64,000 nt of DNA, taken from contig CANGME010000007.1 in the NCBI GenBank assembly GCA_947455145.1, positions 1 through 64,000 on the forward strand. Reading direction: 5' to 3'. A program made the position numbers and the translations under genes. The DNA comes from Comamonadaceae bacterium. Lineage in GTDB: Bacteria > Pseudomonadota > Gammaproteobacteria > Burkholderiales > Burkholderiaceae_C. Under the pieces are notes generated by a model. That model ran no database searches, was not told the origin of the DNA, and worked only from the letters and a program-made list of their open reading frames with translations. Below are positions 21,636-30,888 of this stretch, one piece after another. Numbering within the stretch: position 1 is the first letter of the stretch; each line of letters begins with the position of its first letter.

Positions 21636-23156
21636 TTAACCCTGGGCCCAGTGACGTGCATGCGCCACGGCCTGCTGCCAGCGCGCCAGTTTGGCCTCTC
21701 GCGCCGCATCACTCAAGCGCGGCTCAAAGCGCCGCTCCACCTGCCACTGCGTACTGATCTCGTCCGCACTCTGCCAAAACCCCACGGCCAACCCAGCCAG
21801 ATACGCCGCGCCCAACGCCGTGGTCTCGGTCACCCGTGGCCGCAGCACCGGCACGCCGGTGAAGTCGGCCTGCATCTGCATCAGCAGATCATTGCGACAA
21901 GCGCCGCCGTCCACGCGCATCTCACGCAAAGCCAGGCCACTGTCGGCCCGCATGGCGTGCAGCACATCGGCCACCTGTAAGGCAATGGCCTCCAGCGCAG
22001 CGCGTGCCAAGTGGCCCCGCCCTGTGCCCCGCGTCATGCCCACCAGCGTGCCGCGCGCGTAGGCGTCCCAGTGCGGCGCGCCCAGGCCGGCAAAGGCAGG
22101 CACCAGGTACACGTCTTGGGTGTCGGTCACGCTCTTGGCCAGCGCCTCCACATCTTGCGCCGACTCGATGATTTGCAGCCCATCTCGCAGCCACTGCACC
22201 GTGGCCCCGCCCATGAACACCGAGCCCTCCAGCGCGTAGCAGGCCTGTGATGTTTGCAAACGTGTGGATTCACCCACCCCCGGCCCAGCCCAAGCCACAG
22301 TGCCCAGCAGCCGCTGGTGACTGCGCGGCACCACAGCCCCCGTGTTCATCAGCATGAAGCAGCCTGTGCCATACGTCGTCTTGGCCATGCCCGGGCTGAA
22401 GCAAGCCTGCCCAAACGTAGCCGCCTGCTGATCGCCCGCCATGCCGGTGATGGGAATGGCCGCGCCCAGCAGCGCCGCGTCCGTCAGCCCCAGCTCGCCG
22501 CTAGACGGCAGCACCTGCGGCAACACGCTGCGCGGCACATTGAAGAGCTTGAGCAGCGCATCGTCCCAAGCCAGCGTATGGATATTGAACAGCATGGTGC
22601 GTGAGGCGTTGCTCGCATCGGTGGCGTGCACGCGTCCGCCAGTCAGCTTCCAGAGCAGCCAACTGTCAATCGTGCCAAACGCCAGCTCACCCGCCTCGGC
22701 CCGCTGGCGTGTGCCGGGCACGTTGTCCAGTAGCCATTGCAGCTTGGTGGCTGAAAAGTACGCATCCAGCAACAGACCGGTCTTCTTCTGAATCAGCGCC
22801 TCTTTGCCCTGAGCCCGCAACGCATCGCAGCGCCCAGCGGTGCGGCGGTCTTGCCAAACGATGGCCGGAGCCAGCGGCTCGCCCGTCTTGCGATCCCACA
22901 GCACGGTGGTTTCGCGCTGGTTGGTGATGCCAATCGCTGCAACTTGCGCTGGATTTATGTGCGCCTTGGCCAGCACCTCAAGCGCCACCTCCAGTTGCGT
23001 CTGCCAGATCTCATTCGCGTCGTGCTCCACCCAGCCCGCTTGAGGGAATGATTGGCGAAACTCCCGCTGCGCCACAGCCACCACCGCACCCGCACGGTCA
23101 AACAACAAGGCCCGCGAGCTGGTGGTTCCCTGATCAAGTGCCAAGATGAAGTTCAT
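21636..23156 (-). CDS. glpK: Glycerol kinase
   Basis: Phosphorylates glycerol to glycerol 3-phosphate in the cytoplasm. The start is ATG 23156 ([20 protein letters not shown]), which puts the FGGY-kinase phosphate-1 loop at the N terminus and gives 506 residues. A longer frame adds ten non-conserved residues. Conserved parts are [44 protein letters not shown] and the C-terminal [19 protein letters not shown]. It precedes glpD. The divergent proC starts 80 bases away. No glycerol facilitator or glpR regulator is in the window. Confidence 0.95.
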   Translation of the reverse strand: MNFILALDQGTTSSRALLFDRAGAVVAVAQREFRQSFPQAGWVEHDANEIWQTQLEVALEVLAKAHINPAQVAAIGITNQRETTVLWDRKTGEPLAPAIVWQDRRTAGRCDALRAQGKEALIQKKTGLLLDAYFSATKLQWLLDNVPGTRQRAEAGELAFGTIDSWLLWKLTGGRVHATDASNASRTMLFNIHTLAWDDALLKLFNVPRSVLPQVLPSSGELGLTDAALLGAAIPITGMAGDQQAATFGQACFSPGMAKTTYGTGCFMLMNTGAVVPRSHQRLLGTVAWAGPGVGESTRLQTSQACYALEGSVFMGGATVQWLRDGLQIIESAQDVEALAKSVTDTQDVYLVPAFAGLGAPHWDAYARGTLVGMTRGTGRGHLARAALEAIALQVADVLHAMRADSGLALREMRVDGGACRNDLLMQMQADFTGVPVLRPRVTETTALGAAYLAGLAVGFWQSADEISTQWQVERRFEPRLSDAAREAKLARWQQAVAHARHWAQG

Positions 23157-23236
23157 GGCTTGCAAGCCTACCGCAAACTGCGACAATCTTCTGTGAAATT
23201 TGCCTCCTTAAAAAAACCCCAACAGCGAGCCCCACC

Positions 23237-24049
23237 ATGACCCAAAAAATCGCATTCATCGGCGGCGGCAATATGGCCAGCGCCATCATCGGCGGCCTCA
23301 TCAACAAAGGCTTCCTCCCCGCGCAGATCGACGTGGTCGAGCCCTTTGCCGACACCCAGCAACGCCTCAAAGCCACCTTTGGCATCACCGCCCATGAACG
23401 CCCAGGCCTGTTTCTGGAAGAGGCTGACCTGGTAGTGTGGGCCGTCAAACCCCAGATTTTCAAAGAAGCCGCGCAGCCCGCCCTCATCCACACCCTGCAC
23501 GCCCTGCACCTGAGCGTGGCCGCAGGCATACCCAGCGTCAGCATCGCCCGCTGGCTCGGCACCGAGCGCGTGGTGCGCAGCATGCCCAACACCCCCGCGC
23601 TGATCGGCATGGGCATCACCGGCCTGTACCCCCGGCCCGAAGTCACCGCGCAAGATCGCCTGCTGATCGAGCAAGTGGTGGTCACCATGGGCGAATATTT
23701 CTGGCTAGACCGCGAAGACCACCTTGACGCCGTCACCGCCCTGTCCGGCTCCGGCCCCGCCTACGTGTTTTATTTCATGGAGGCCATGATCAACGCCGGT
23801 GTCGATATGGGCCTGAGCCCCGAGCAGGCGCAAAAGCTGGCGGTAGAGACCTTTCGCGGTGCCAGCGCTTTGGCCCACGCCTCCATCGAGCCACCCGAGG
23901 TGCTGCGCCAGCGCGTCACCTCCAAAGGCGGCACCACCTACGCAGCCCTCAGCGCCATGGAGGCCAGCCACGTCAAGCCCCTATTCATGCAGGCCATGGT
24001 GGCTGCGCAAAACCGGGCGCGTGAGATGGGGCTGGAGTTTGGAGAGTGA
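23237..24049 (+). CDS. proC: Pyrroline-5-carboxylate reductase
   Basis: Last step of proline synthesis: reduces 1-pyrroline-5-carboxylate with NAD(P)H. The N-terminal Rossmann fold begins IAFIGGGNMASAIIGGLINKG. The C-terminal dimerisation domain has the family signature in LSGSGPAYVFYFMEAMINAG and RVTSKGGTTYAALSAME. Its 270 residues are standard. It is divergent from glpK and convergent with ubiA. Confidence 0.96.
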   Translation: MTQKIAFIGGGNMASAIIGGLINKGFLPAQIDVVEPFADTQQRLKATFGITAHERPGLFLEEADLVVWAVKPQIFKEAAQPALIHTLHALHLSVAAGIPSVSIARWLGTERVVRSMPNTPALIGMGITGLYPRPEVTAQDRLLIEQVVVTMGEYFWLDREDHLDAVTALSGSGPAYVFYFMEAMINAGVDMGLSPEQAQKLAVETFRGASALAHASIEPPEVLRQRVTSKGGTTYAALSAMEASHVKPLFMQAMVAAQNRAREMGLEFGE

Positions 24050-24067
24050 GTTGGATGGGTGGGTCGC

Positions 24068-24955
24068 TCAGCGCCACGCCATCCCATACACCACCCCCAA
24101 AAACACCGTGAACCCCAGCCAGTGGTTCAGACGAAACGCCTTGAAGCATCCCTCACGCGTTCGCTCACGGATCAGCCGATAGTGCCAAACCACTTGCCCT
24201 AGTGCCAAAGAAATTGCTATCAATAGGATAGCTGTCTGCGCAATTGAATAAAGGGCTTCAGCCCAAATTAACAGGTACATCAGGTAGCTGGCCAGCACCG
24301 CCAGCACATCGAAGCGCCCGAGCGTGATGGCCGAGGTTTTCATGCCGATGCGCAGGTCGTCATCGCGGTCCACCATGGCGTACTCGGTGTCGTATGCCAG
24401 CACCCAGAACAGGTTGCCCAGCAGCAGCAGCCAGGCCAGTGGGGGCACGCTGGCCTGCACAGCGGCCAAGCTGAACGAATCGCCGCCTCGCACGGCGGCG
24501 AAGGCCATCGGGATACCAAAGCTGAATGCAACCCCCAACACCGCCTGCGGCATGGCGAAGAAGCGCTTGGCGAAGGGGTAGGCGATGGCCACTGCCAGCG
24601 CGCCGAAAGACCAAGCCACGGCCACCGCATTGGTCGTCAGCACGAGGCCGAAGGCCAGCAAGGCCAGCACCGCCCCTAGCGACAACGCCTCGCGCACCGA
24701 CACCGCGCCGGTGGTCACGGGGCGCTGCGCGGTGCGTTTGACGTGGCGGTCAAAGTCGCGGTCAGCTACGTCGTTGAGGCAGCAGCCTGCGCTGCGCATC
24801 AGGATGGTGCCCAGCACAAAAACCGCCAGCAAATGCCAGCCAGGAAAGCCGCCTGCCGCCACCCACAGCCCACTCAGAGATGGCCACAGCAGCAGCAGCC
24901 AGCCTGCGGGGCGGTTCCAGCGGATCAGGTCAAGATAGAGAGACAAGCGCGTCAT
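24068..24955 (-). CDS. ubiA: 4-hydroxybenzoate polyprenyltransferase
   Basis: Inner-membrane enzyme that attaches the polyprenyl chain to 4-hydroxybenzoate in ubiquinone synthesis. Two Asp-rich magnesium/diphosphate motifs are present: NDVADRDFD in the first conserved loop and [13 protein letters not shown] in the second. Eight to nine hydrophobic segments fill the rest. Its 295 residues are usual. Its ATG overlaps the oxyR stop by four bases, so it is translated as part of an oxyR-ubiA unit, linking a quinone pathway gene to a redox regulator. Confidence 0.95.
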   Translation of the reverse strand: MTRLSLYLDLIRWNRPAGWLLLLWPSLSGLWVAAGGFPGWHLLAVFVLGTILMRSAGCCLNDVADRDFDRHVKRTAQRPVTTGAVSVREALSLGAVLALLAFGLVLTTNAVAVAWSFGALAVAIAYPFAKRFFAMPQAVLGVAFSFGIPMAFAAVRGGDSFSLAAVQASVPPLAWLLLLGNLFWVLAYDTEYAMVDRDDDLRIGMKTSAITLGRFDVLAVLASYLMYLLIWAEALYSIAQTAILLIAISLALGQVVWHYRLIRERTREGCFKAFRLNHWLGFTVFLGVVYGMAWR

Positions 24956-25899
24956 GACAGCCGTTTAACCCCCGGCAACTCACACGCGTAAATCGCGTTG
25001 CGCAGCGCCGCAATCGCCTCGTAGCGGGTGAAGCTGCGGCGCCACACCAGCACCACGCGGCGTGTGGGCGCATCGCCCGCGAACGGCAGGTATTTGATGA
25101 GCGCGTCACTCGCGCGCTTTGGCTTCACAGCCAAAGCCGCCTTCGGGATGCTCAGGCGCGGCACCACCGTCACACCCATGCCTGCGGCCACCATGTGCGT
25201 GATGGTCTCTAGCGATGAGCCTTCAAAACTTTTGCGAATGCCCTCGGCATTGCTGGAGAAGCGGGCGAACTCCGGGCACACCTCCAGCACGTGGTCGCGA
25301 AAGCAGTGACCCGTGCCCAGCAAGAGCATGGTTTCTTCTCTCAGCGCTTCGCTAGTGATCGACTCCAGACCCGCCAGCGGGTGATGGACAGGCACGGCCG
25401 CATAAAACGGCTCGTCGTACAGCGGGGCGGTGGCCAAGCCGGTGTCGGGGAAGGGCTCGGCCAGCACCGCGCAATCGATCTCGCCGGTGCGCAGCATCTC
25501 CAGCAATTTGACGGTGAAGTTCTCGTGCAACATCAGCGGCATTTGCGGCGTGTGCGTGATCATCTGGCGCACCAGATCGGGCAGCAGGTAGGGGCCGATG
25601 GTGTAGATCACGCCCAGCTTGAGCGGCCCGGCCAGCGGGTCTTTGCCGCGTTTGGCGATTTCTTTGATCTGGCTGGCCTGCGCCAGCACCGCCTGGGCTT
25701 GGCGCACGATGTCGTCGCCCAGCGGCGTGACCGTGACCTCATTGGCGCTGCGCTCAAAGAGCTTGACGTCCAGCTCTTCCTCCAGCTTCTTGACCGCCAA
25801 CGACAGCGTGGGTTGCGAGACAAAGCAAGCCTCCGCCGCTTTGCCAAAGTGCTTCTCTCGGGCTACGGCAACGATGTATTTGAGTTCGGTGAGGGTCAT
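24952..25899 (-). CDS. oxyR: Hydrogen peroxide-sensing regulator OxyR
   Basis: LysR-type activator that senses peroxide through a disulphide. The helix-turn-helix lies at residues 18-40 ([20 protein letters not shown]). The redox pair is Cys199 and Cys208 in [14 protein letters not shown], the same numbering as in E. coli OxyR. The C-terminal ligand-like domain is complete at 315 residues. It is the first gene of a coupled pair with ubiA. The katG gene at 973-3180 carries an OxyR-like operator and is a likely target. Confidence 0.95.
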   Translation of the reverse strand: MTLTELKYIVAVAREKHFGKAAEACFVSQPTLSLAVKKLEEELDVKLFERSANEVTVTPLGDDIVRQAQAVLAQASQIKEIAKRGKDPLAGPLKLGVIYTIGPYLLPDLVRQMITHTPQMPLMLHENFTVKLLEMLRTGEIDCAVLAEPFPDTGLATAPLYDEPFYAAVPVHHPLAGLESITSEALREETMLLLGTGHCFRDHVLEVCPEFARFSSNAEGIRKSFEGSSLETITHMVAAGMGVTVVPRLSIPKAALAVKPKRASDALIKYLPFAGDAPTRRVVLVWRRSFTRYEAIAALRNAIYACELPGVKRLS

Positions 25900-25955
25900 G
25901 GCGTGATTGTCTCAGGCTGGCCCCTCCAAGCGCAACCCAGCCGATCAGCATGTGA

Positions 25956-26576
25956 TCAAGGTGCCGTGACCCGCAATTGCAGCAAGCGGCGGGGCTGGTC
26001 TATGGCTTCGCTGCCATAGACACCACCGGGCGCGCTTTTACCTGTCGTCGCCAATGTCACCCATTGACCTAACGGTGCGCTGATCGTGGTGTGCACCTGG
26101 TTTTGTGTCTGTGCAGGCAACTCAGGGCCAGTACGCGCATCCACCTGTGACGATTGAACTTCAACGTCGATAGAGACTTCTTTTTTCCCGCCCGGCCAAC
26201 GCGGCAACACCGTCAAACGCTGGCCCACTTGCAGCCACGTCAGTTGGTTGACCACCCCGCCGCTGCGTTGATTGGGCTTAGGCGGGGTGGTTGCTGGGGC
26301 CGAGGCCTGGTGCGCAGGCGGCAAAGCCAGCACCGTCTGTACCCACTGCATGGGCAGGCTCTGCCCCAGGCTCAGGCTGGCTTGGCTGCCGTTGCGCACC
26401 TGGATTTGCTGCGCCTCAAACAGGGGGCGCGTCTGGGTGCTTAGCACCACCGCACCGCTGCCCTCCTCCACCTGCCGCAAGGCCACCAGCAAGTCGCGCT
26501 GAGGCAATTGCGCACGTGCAGGCCAAGTGGGCAGGGTGGATAAGGAAAACAAAACGACAAAAGCAAGAGGTTTCAT
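25956..26576 (-). CDS. Exported protein resembling secretin-domain fragments
   Basis: Function not established. A signal peptide (residues 1-22, ending ARA) precedes a 184-residue mature protein with no cysteines. The middle holds a Pro/Ala-rich linker (QASAPATTPPKPNQRSG). The C-terminal part (LTWLQVGQRLTVLPRW, QVHTTISAPLGQWVTLATTG) resembles the beta strands around the gate of secretins and related type II/III secretion proteins. The protein is far too short to be a pore. It is upstream of oxyR on the same strand (56 bases) with a divergent OYE gene on its other side. It could be a periplasmic accessory lipoprotein-like factor, but no Cys lipobox is seen. Confidence 0.55.
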   Translation of the reverse strand: MKPLAFVVLFSLSTLPTWPARAQLPQRDLLVALRQVEEGSGAVVLSTQTRPLFEAQQIQVRNGSQASLSLGQSLPMQWVQTVLALPPAHQASAPATTPPKPNQRSGGVVNQLTWLQVGQRLTVLPRWPGGKKEVSIDVEVQSSQVDARTGPELPAQTQNQVHTTISAPLGQWVTLATTGKSAPGGVYGSEAIDQPRRLLQLRVTAP

Positions 26577-26676
26577 GGTTCAAATCGCTCAAATAAACAG
26601 TTTCGCTGCAGGCCTTGTGAATCAAGCGCCTGCCGCATGCCACAATTTACACAAACCATCCACTTGAAAGCCCCCC

Positions 26677-27798
26677 GTGAGCCTGCTGTTTTCCCCCTAT
26701 CTTTTGCCCTCCCCCAAAGGCGGCCTGACGCTGGCCAACCGTATCGTCATCGCCCCCATGTGCCAGTACTCGGCGCTCAATGGCGAGGCCACCGACTGGC
26801 ACTTGGCCCACTGGACCAGCCTGCTCAACAGCGGCGCGGGCCTGATGACGATTGAGGCCACCGGGATCAGCGCAGAGGGCCGCATCACCCCAGGCTGCCT
26901 GGGCCTGTGGGATGACCGCACCGAGCACGCGCTGGGCGACACGCTGGCGCGCGCCCGCGCACTGGCCCCGGCCATGCCCGTGTGCATCCAGCTCGCGCAC
27001 GCCGGGCGCAAGGCCTCTAGTGCGACGCCCTGGCACGGCGGGCAATTGTTGGGTCTGGAAGAAGGCGGCTGGCCCACGCTAGCCCCTTCGGCCTTGCCGC
27101 AGTTGCCTACCGAGCGCCCACCCGCTGCGCTAACGCTGACGCAAATAGCGCAGGTGAAAGCCGACTTCGTGGCCTCCGCCCAACGCGCCAAACGCATCGG
27201 CATTGACGCCATCGAGCTGCACGCCGCGCACGGCTATTTGCTGCACCAATTCCTCTCGCCGATTGCCAACCAACGCGACGACCACTACGGCGGCAGCCTA
27301 GAAAACCGCATGCGCTTTCCGCTGGAAGTGTTTGTCGCCGTGCGCCAGGTGTTTGACGGCCCGGTGGGCCTGCGTGTGTCGGCCACCGATTGGGTGGAGG
27401 GCGCGTGGGATTTGGCCCAGACCGAAGCCTTCGCCTTGCAACTCAAAGCCCTGGGCTGCGACTTCGTCCACATCTCGACCGCCGGAGTCTCGCCCTTGCA
27501 AAAGATACCCGTCGGCCCAGCCTTCCAAGTGCCGTTTGCGCGCGAAGTGCGCAAGGCCTCCGGCCTGACCACCACCGCTGTCGGCCTCATCACCGAGCCG
27601 CAGCAAGCCGAAGACATCTTGCAAGCCGGTGACGCCGACCTCATCGCCCTGGCCCGCGCCCTGCTCTACCGCCCCCGCTGGCCCTGGGAGGCGGCTGCCG
27701 CACTCAAAGGCACAGTCACCGCCAGCGCCCCCTACTGGCGCTGCCTGCCGCGTGAAGTGCAGGCGATTTTTGGGGATATTCGGATTGGGCAGCGGTGA
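26677..27798 (+). CDS. NADH:flavin oxidoreductase, Old Yellow Enzyme family (YqjM-type)
   Basis: FMN-dependent ene-reductase that reduces activated C=C bonds with NAD(P)H. The start is GTG 26677. The TIM barrel begins LANRIVIAPMCQYSA. The catalytic and substrate residues are IQLAHAGRKAS, the tyrosine loop ELHAAHGYLLHQFLSPIANQ and RDDHYGGSLENRMRFPLEV. The Cys in PMCQYSA marks the thermophilic-like YqjM subgroup. FMN phosphate contacts are near the C terminus ([17 protein letters not shown]). Its 373 residues are complete. The last 100-370 bases of this gene recur twice downstream as damaged copies (29041 and 30740), suggesting repeated rearrangement here. Confidence 0.92.
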   Translation: MSLLFSPYLLPSPKGGLTLANRIVIAPMCQYSALNGEATDWHLAHWTSLLNSGAGLMTIEATGISAEGRITPGCLGLWDDRTEHALGDTLARARALAPAMPVCIQLAHAGRKASSATPWHGGQLLGLEEGGWPTLAPSALPQLPTERPPAALTLTQIAQVKADFVASAQRAKRIGIDAIELHAAHGYLLHQFLSPIANQRDDHYGGSLENRMRFPLEVFVAVRQVFDGPVGLRVSATDWVEGAWDLAQTEAFALQLKALGCDFVHISTAGVSPLQKIPVGPAFQVPFAREVRKASGLTTTAVGLITEPQQAEDILQAGDADLIALARALLYRPRWPWEAAAALKGTVTASAPYWRCLPREVQAIFGDIRIGQR

Positions 27799-27919
27799 TC
27801 GGCCAGACGGCAACTTTTGCGGGAATTTGCTGAACGTTGAAGCTCAGGGGCTCACCGCTTTTAGCGCGTCCTGTGGAGCGCTGGGTTGGGCGGCACAGGG
27901 GCCGCACGTACCACTTTCG

Positions 27920-28981
27920 TCATCTCGATTTGGCGTCCAGCCTATATATCCGCTTGGCATTCTCGCTTGCTACGAAACGTGCGATGTCGGCTGGCAGCGC
28001 ATCAACTAGCCTGCGCGCAAGAGCAAGACGCTCGTTGCCCTCCTCGAAGAACTGGTCGCTGCCAATGATGAAACGATCCGGGAAGTCGCGCAGCAGTGCA
28101 ACCCAATCGGGGCTCAGCCCGCCGTCAGGAGTGAAAGGCGATGTGCGCTGCGGACCTCTCGGGTCGAGCTTAATGCTCATATAAAGATTAGGGTGCTTTC
28201 CGAGTAGTGAGCGCATCAGAGACACGGTGCGTTCACCTGTGTGGTCCCACCCGGCGTGCGCCCAGACAATGAGCGCTTTTCGATTGTGCTCAAGCAAGCG
28301 TTCGAATCCAGAAATGTTTTCCTTCAGCCGCTCTGGGTTTGCACCCTTCCTCAGCCGGTCGGGCATTTCCATGTCCCGAGGCACCGCCTCCATGTGGAGA
28401 TCAATCGGCATTCCAGTCTGCGCCGCGATGTCGGCAAGCGTTAAGAGCAATGGATGATCGGAGCGTGTGGACTCATAGGGATGACCGCCGCGCCCGGAGG
28501 AAAAATGTTCCACTGCAAGTTCGCCGAATCCTACAGCGCCGGACTTGACAATAAGTGCGGCCTCACTCTGGAACCGCTGGACATGCTTCGGAGTGACGTT
28601 TACGGGAGCAACACTGTGGATCATCGGATTCAATGACTCACCGCCCGCCACAAAAGCGAACCGGTCAGGATTGTCGCGGACCACTGATTCGAGTTCCTGG
28701 CGCCCGTAACCAGGGTTACCTGGTGAAAACGGCGGCGGCAGGAGAATCGTCCTCTCGACCTTGAACTCGTTCATGACGCCTAACGCTTGAGAGGTGTTCG
28801 CCGCCGGATTTCCCCTTCGACGTCGGACGATATGGGCATGGGTGTCGATGATGACCGCCGCGCTGCCGACGGTCGTGTCCTGGATGTCGGCAGCGAACCC
28901 TGTCGCACCAACGGAAAGGCTTCCGACAGCAAGCAGCAGTTCGCTGACCAGTTGAAGAGTTGTCCATTTCCGCATACGCAT
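27920..28981 (-). CDS. Exported amidohydrolase-2 family protein
   Basis: Metal-dependent hydrolase or decarboxylase of the TIM-barrel amidohydrolase-2 type with an unusual N-terminal export signal (about residues 1-31, ending GFAAD). The first metal motif is IDTHAHIV. His in IDLHMEAVPRD and VWAHAGWDHTG, and Asp in IIGSDQFFEE, complete the site. Its 353 residues are full length. Substrate unknown. It lies between the intact OYE gene and the first decayed OYE copy. Its codon use, with fewer GC-ending codons than its neighbours, fits arrival by transfer, though this is an impression and was not computed. Confidence 0.8.
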   Translation of the reverse strand: MRMRKWTTLQLVSELLLAVGSLSVGATGFAADIQDTTVGSAAVIIDTHAHIVRRRRGNPAANTSQALGVMNEFKVERTILLPPPFSPGNPGYGRQELESVVRDNPDRFAFVAGGESLNPMIHSVAPVNVTPKHVQRFQSEAALIVKSGAVGFGELAVEHFSSGRGGHPYESTRSDHPLLLTLADIAAQTGMPIDLHMEAVPRDMEMPDRLRKGANPERLKENISGFERLLEHNRKALIVWAHAGWDHTGERTVSLMRSLLGKHPNLYMSIKLDPRGPQRTSPFTPDGGLSPDWVALLRDFPDRFIIGSDQFFEEGNERLALARRLVDALPADIARFVASENAKRIYRLDAKSR

Positions 28982-29040
28982 GGGGTAATCGCTCCGTTTT
29001 ACGCGATCTTACGATGATGGCTAGCACCGGCTATTGCAGC

Positions 29041-29351
29041 AGGCTAACGTCCTGGGCTGCGACTTCATCCATATCTCGACCACCAGTATCTCGCCCTTGC
29101 AAAAAATCCCGGTCGGCCTGACCACCACGGCCGTCGGCCCCATCACCGAGCCGCAGCAGGCCGAAGACATCTTGCAAGCCGGTGACGCCGACCTGATCGC
29201 CCTGGCCCGCGCCCTGCTCTACCCCCCCCGCTGGCCCTGGGAGGCGGCTGCCGCACTCAAAGGCACGGTCACAGCCAGCGCACCCTACTGGCGCTGCCTG
29301 CCGCGTGAGGTGCAGGCGATTTTTGGGGATATTCGGATCGGGCAGCGGTGA
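29041..29351 (+). pseudogene. Truncated copy of the OYE gene 3' end
   Basis: Close match to the last 370 bases of the oxidoreductase at 26677-27798, starting at LGCDFxHIST and running to the same stop (FGDIRIGQR). It lacks all N-terminal domains and has an in-frame loss of about 16 codons (PAFQVPFAREVRKASG of the parent). Upstream sequence is unrelated, and homology ends at the stop codon. It has no start or promoter that I can support, so it is a remnant rather than a gene. Confidence 0.88.
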
Positions 29352-29382
29352 GGGCGAGCGCGCGAATCATTTACAGAGAACC

Positions 29383-29476
29383 GTCATTCCCGCGCAGGCG
29401 GGAATCCAGTGCATTGCGCACCGACAAAGCGCTTCAAGTGATGATTAAGCTGGATTCCCGCCTTCGCGGGAATGAC
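29383..29476. repeat. Nested palindromic repeat (gtcattcccgc family)
   Basis: Two 27-base arms in inverted orientation (29383-29409 and 29450-29476) enclose 40 bases. Each arm is itself palindromic around attcccgc/gcgggaat. A single arm recurs at 31987-32013. Dispersed elements with this core are known in many proteobacteria and look like non-autonomous mobile elements or REP pairs. It lies directly after the decayed OYE copy. Confidence 0.85.
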
Positions 29477-29495
29477 CAGTTAACTTGCATCCAAC

Positions 29496-29825
29496 TCAAG
29501 CAAACTCTGCCTGCAAAGCCTCTTGCGCCAAGGCATTGATGCTTTTGCCTCTTGCTTGCGCCGCAATGGCGAATTTTTCGTGCAACTCCGGAGAAATTCG
29601 TAAGTTGAATTTGCCCGAAAAATGACGCTTGGACTCAATGCCTTTCTCTGCACAGGTTTCAAGAAAAACGGCGAGCGAGCGCTTGAACTCTGCACGAAGC
29701 TCCTTCGGGTTCTTTCCGTAAAAATCTGCGCCACCGTTGAGGCCCAGAATTTCCCCTCTGAACAGGTCAAGATCAGAGTCAAATTCAATCGTTGCTTGAT
29801 AGTCGTTAACGGTCATTACATTCAT
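29496..29825 (-). CDS. hicB: HicB-family antitoxin
   Basis: Antitoxin-like protein with the HicB fold at residues 1-60 (YQATIEFDSDLDLFRGEILG, NGGADFYGKNPKELRAEF) and a C-terminal ribbon-helix-helix DNA-binding segment (KFNLRISPELHEKFAIAAQA then GKSINALAQEAL). The start is ATG 29825 or the ATG three codons later. It overlaps by four bases an upstream frame whose end looks like a damaged HicA toxin, so the pair may now be antitoxin only. It sits between two OYE fragments. Confidence 0.85.
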   Translation of the reverse strand: MNVMTVNDYQATIEFDSDLDLFRGEILGLNGGADFYGKNPKELRAEFKRSLAVFLETCAEKGIESKRHFSGKFNLRISPELHEKFAIAAQARGKSINALAQEALQAEFA

Positions 29826-29905
29826 GGTTCAACTCCGTGTTGTTCAAGCCATTTGCGGATAGATACCACCGCACCTTTGTCCGTGTTGGGTGATGTGTGT
29901 GTAGG
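29822..29905 (-). pseudogene. Possible hicA toxin remnant
   Basis: Directly upstream of hicB, with its TGA overlapping the hicB ATG, the minus strand encodes SPNTDKGAVVSIRKWLEQHG and then VEP. An in-frame stop lies 27 codons before the end and there is no start codon. The sequence and position fit the C terminus of a HicA-type toxin whose N-terminal double-stranded-RNA-binding part is lost. The identification rests on a short segment and is tentative. Confidence 0.4.
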
Positions 29906-30014
29906 TCATTCTGGGCAACTTTGACTTGGTGGTCGAGGGGTTTAGATGCTCTCACATCGCGCCTACCCAACCCGTTATTCATAAAGTTGCACTTCGAATT
30001 TGAACTCCCGAACC

Positions 30015-30641
30015 CTACTTGCGGGCTTTAATCACCGGCTTGCCTGCGGCCTTGCCACTGGTAGGCTTATCTTTTTTGTCCTCATGCGTCACAAACCCGA
30101 TAGACCGCTTGGGCGGTGACGGTGGTACTGCCAGCAGCTCGGCCATCGAGTCCACCAGCTCGGCAATATTGCGCTCATGCACCGACACTTTGCGCTCAAG
30201 GGTGTTGACCTTGTTGGCTAACTCGCGGTTGCTGGTCAGCATGCCGCGCAACGCCACAAAGGCCCGCACCACATACACACTCAATGCGGTGGCGCGCGGG
30301 CTGTTGAGCATGGTGGCCGCCATGATGGCACCGTGCTCGGTAAAAACGTAGGGCAGGTATTTGCGGTGCTGGCCACGCCCGGTCTTTAAGGTTGCAAATT
30401 GCAACCTTAAAGACGCGTACTCCTCGTCGCTCAACTGGAACATGAAGTCTTCGGGGAAGCGCTCCCGGTTGCGATTGACTTGCTGGTTAAACCGCTTGGT
30501 GGTCTCACCGTAAAAAGCGGCCAAGTCAGTATCAAGCACCACCCGCTGTCCCCGGATCAAGTGAATGCGCTGGGCGATCTCGCCAATAGACAGTGGTTCG
30601 CTATCCGAAGGTGCGGGCTTGATAGGCGAAATTGAAGCCAT
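30015..30641 (-). CDS. ORF6N-domain protein (phage-type regulator)
   Basis: The N-terminal ORF6N domain is clear at residues 20-110: IHLIRGQRVVLDTDLAAFYG, TKRFNQQVNRNRERFPEDFM, and YVFTEHGAIMAATMLNSPRA. The remaining 80 residues hold a short coiled coil (NKVNTLERKVSVHERNIAEL) and a Lys-rich tail (KPVIKARK). ORF6N proteins occur in phages and integrated elements and probably bind DNA. This is the clearest mobile-element marker in the patch. No integrase accompanies it. Confidence 0.85.
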   Translation of the reverse strand: MASISPIKPAPSDSEPLSIGEIAQRIHLIRGQRVVLDTDLAAFYGETTKRFNQQVNRNRERFPEDFMFQLSDEEYASLRLQFATLKTGRGQHRKYLPYVFTEHGAIMAATMLNSPRATALSVYVVRAFVALRGMLTSNRELANKVNTLERKVSVHERNIAELVDSMAELLAVPPSPPKRSIGFVTHEDKKDKPTSGKAAGKPVIKARK

Positions 30642-30739
30642 GTTGTCGTGGTGCAGTGGGTTAATTCATGCGACGGATTGTGCAAACTTTAGTCGTCACC
30701 TACGACTTGGCAGGCAGCCAACTGCGATCCAGCTAAGCA

Positions 30740-30888
30740 GCCGCCGCACTCAAAGGCACGGTCACCGCCAGCGCGCCCTGCTGGCGTTGTTAGCCGCGTG
30801 AAGTGCAGGCGATTTTTGGGGGCATTCGGATCGGGCAACGGTGATCGGCCATCCCGTAACTTTTGCGGGATCTTGCTGACGTGAAGTT
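30740..30888 (+). pseudogene. Second decayed copy of the OYE gene 3' end
   Basis: Matches the last 100 bases of the OYE coding region (gccgcactcaaaggcac onwards) plus about 40 bases beyond the stop (gtgatcggcca, acttttgcggga). A TAG stop has replaced a Leu codon within it. Unlike the copy at 29041, homology continues past the stop codon, so it derives from the intact locus independently. It ends exactly where the DUF4160 gene stop lies. Confidence 0.8.

Noticed and set aside
29034-29351. The 105-codon OYE-like frame as a real gene
   Set aside because: It lacks the flavin-binding and catalytic N-terminal barrel and has a 16-codon deletion; best explained as a duplicated gene end.
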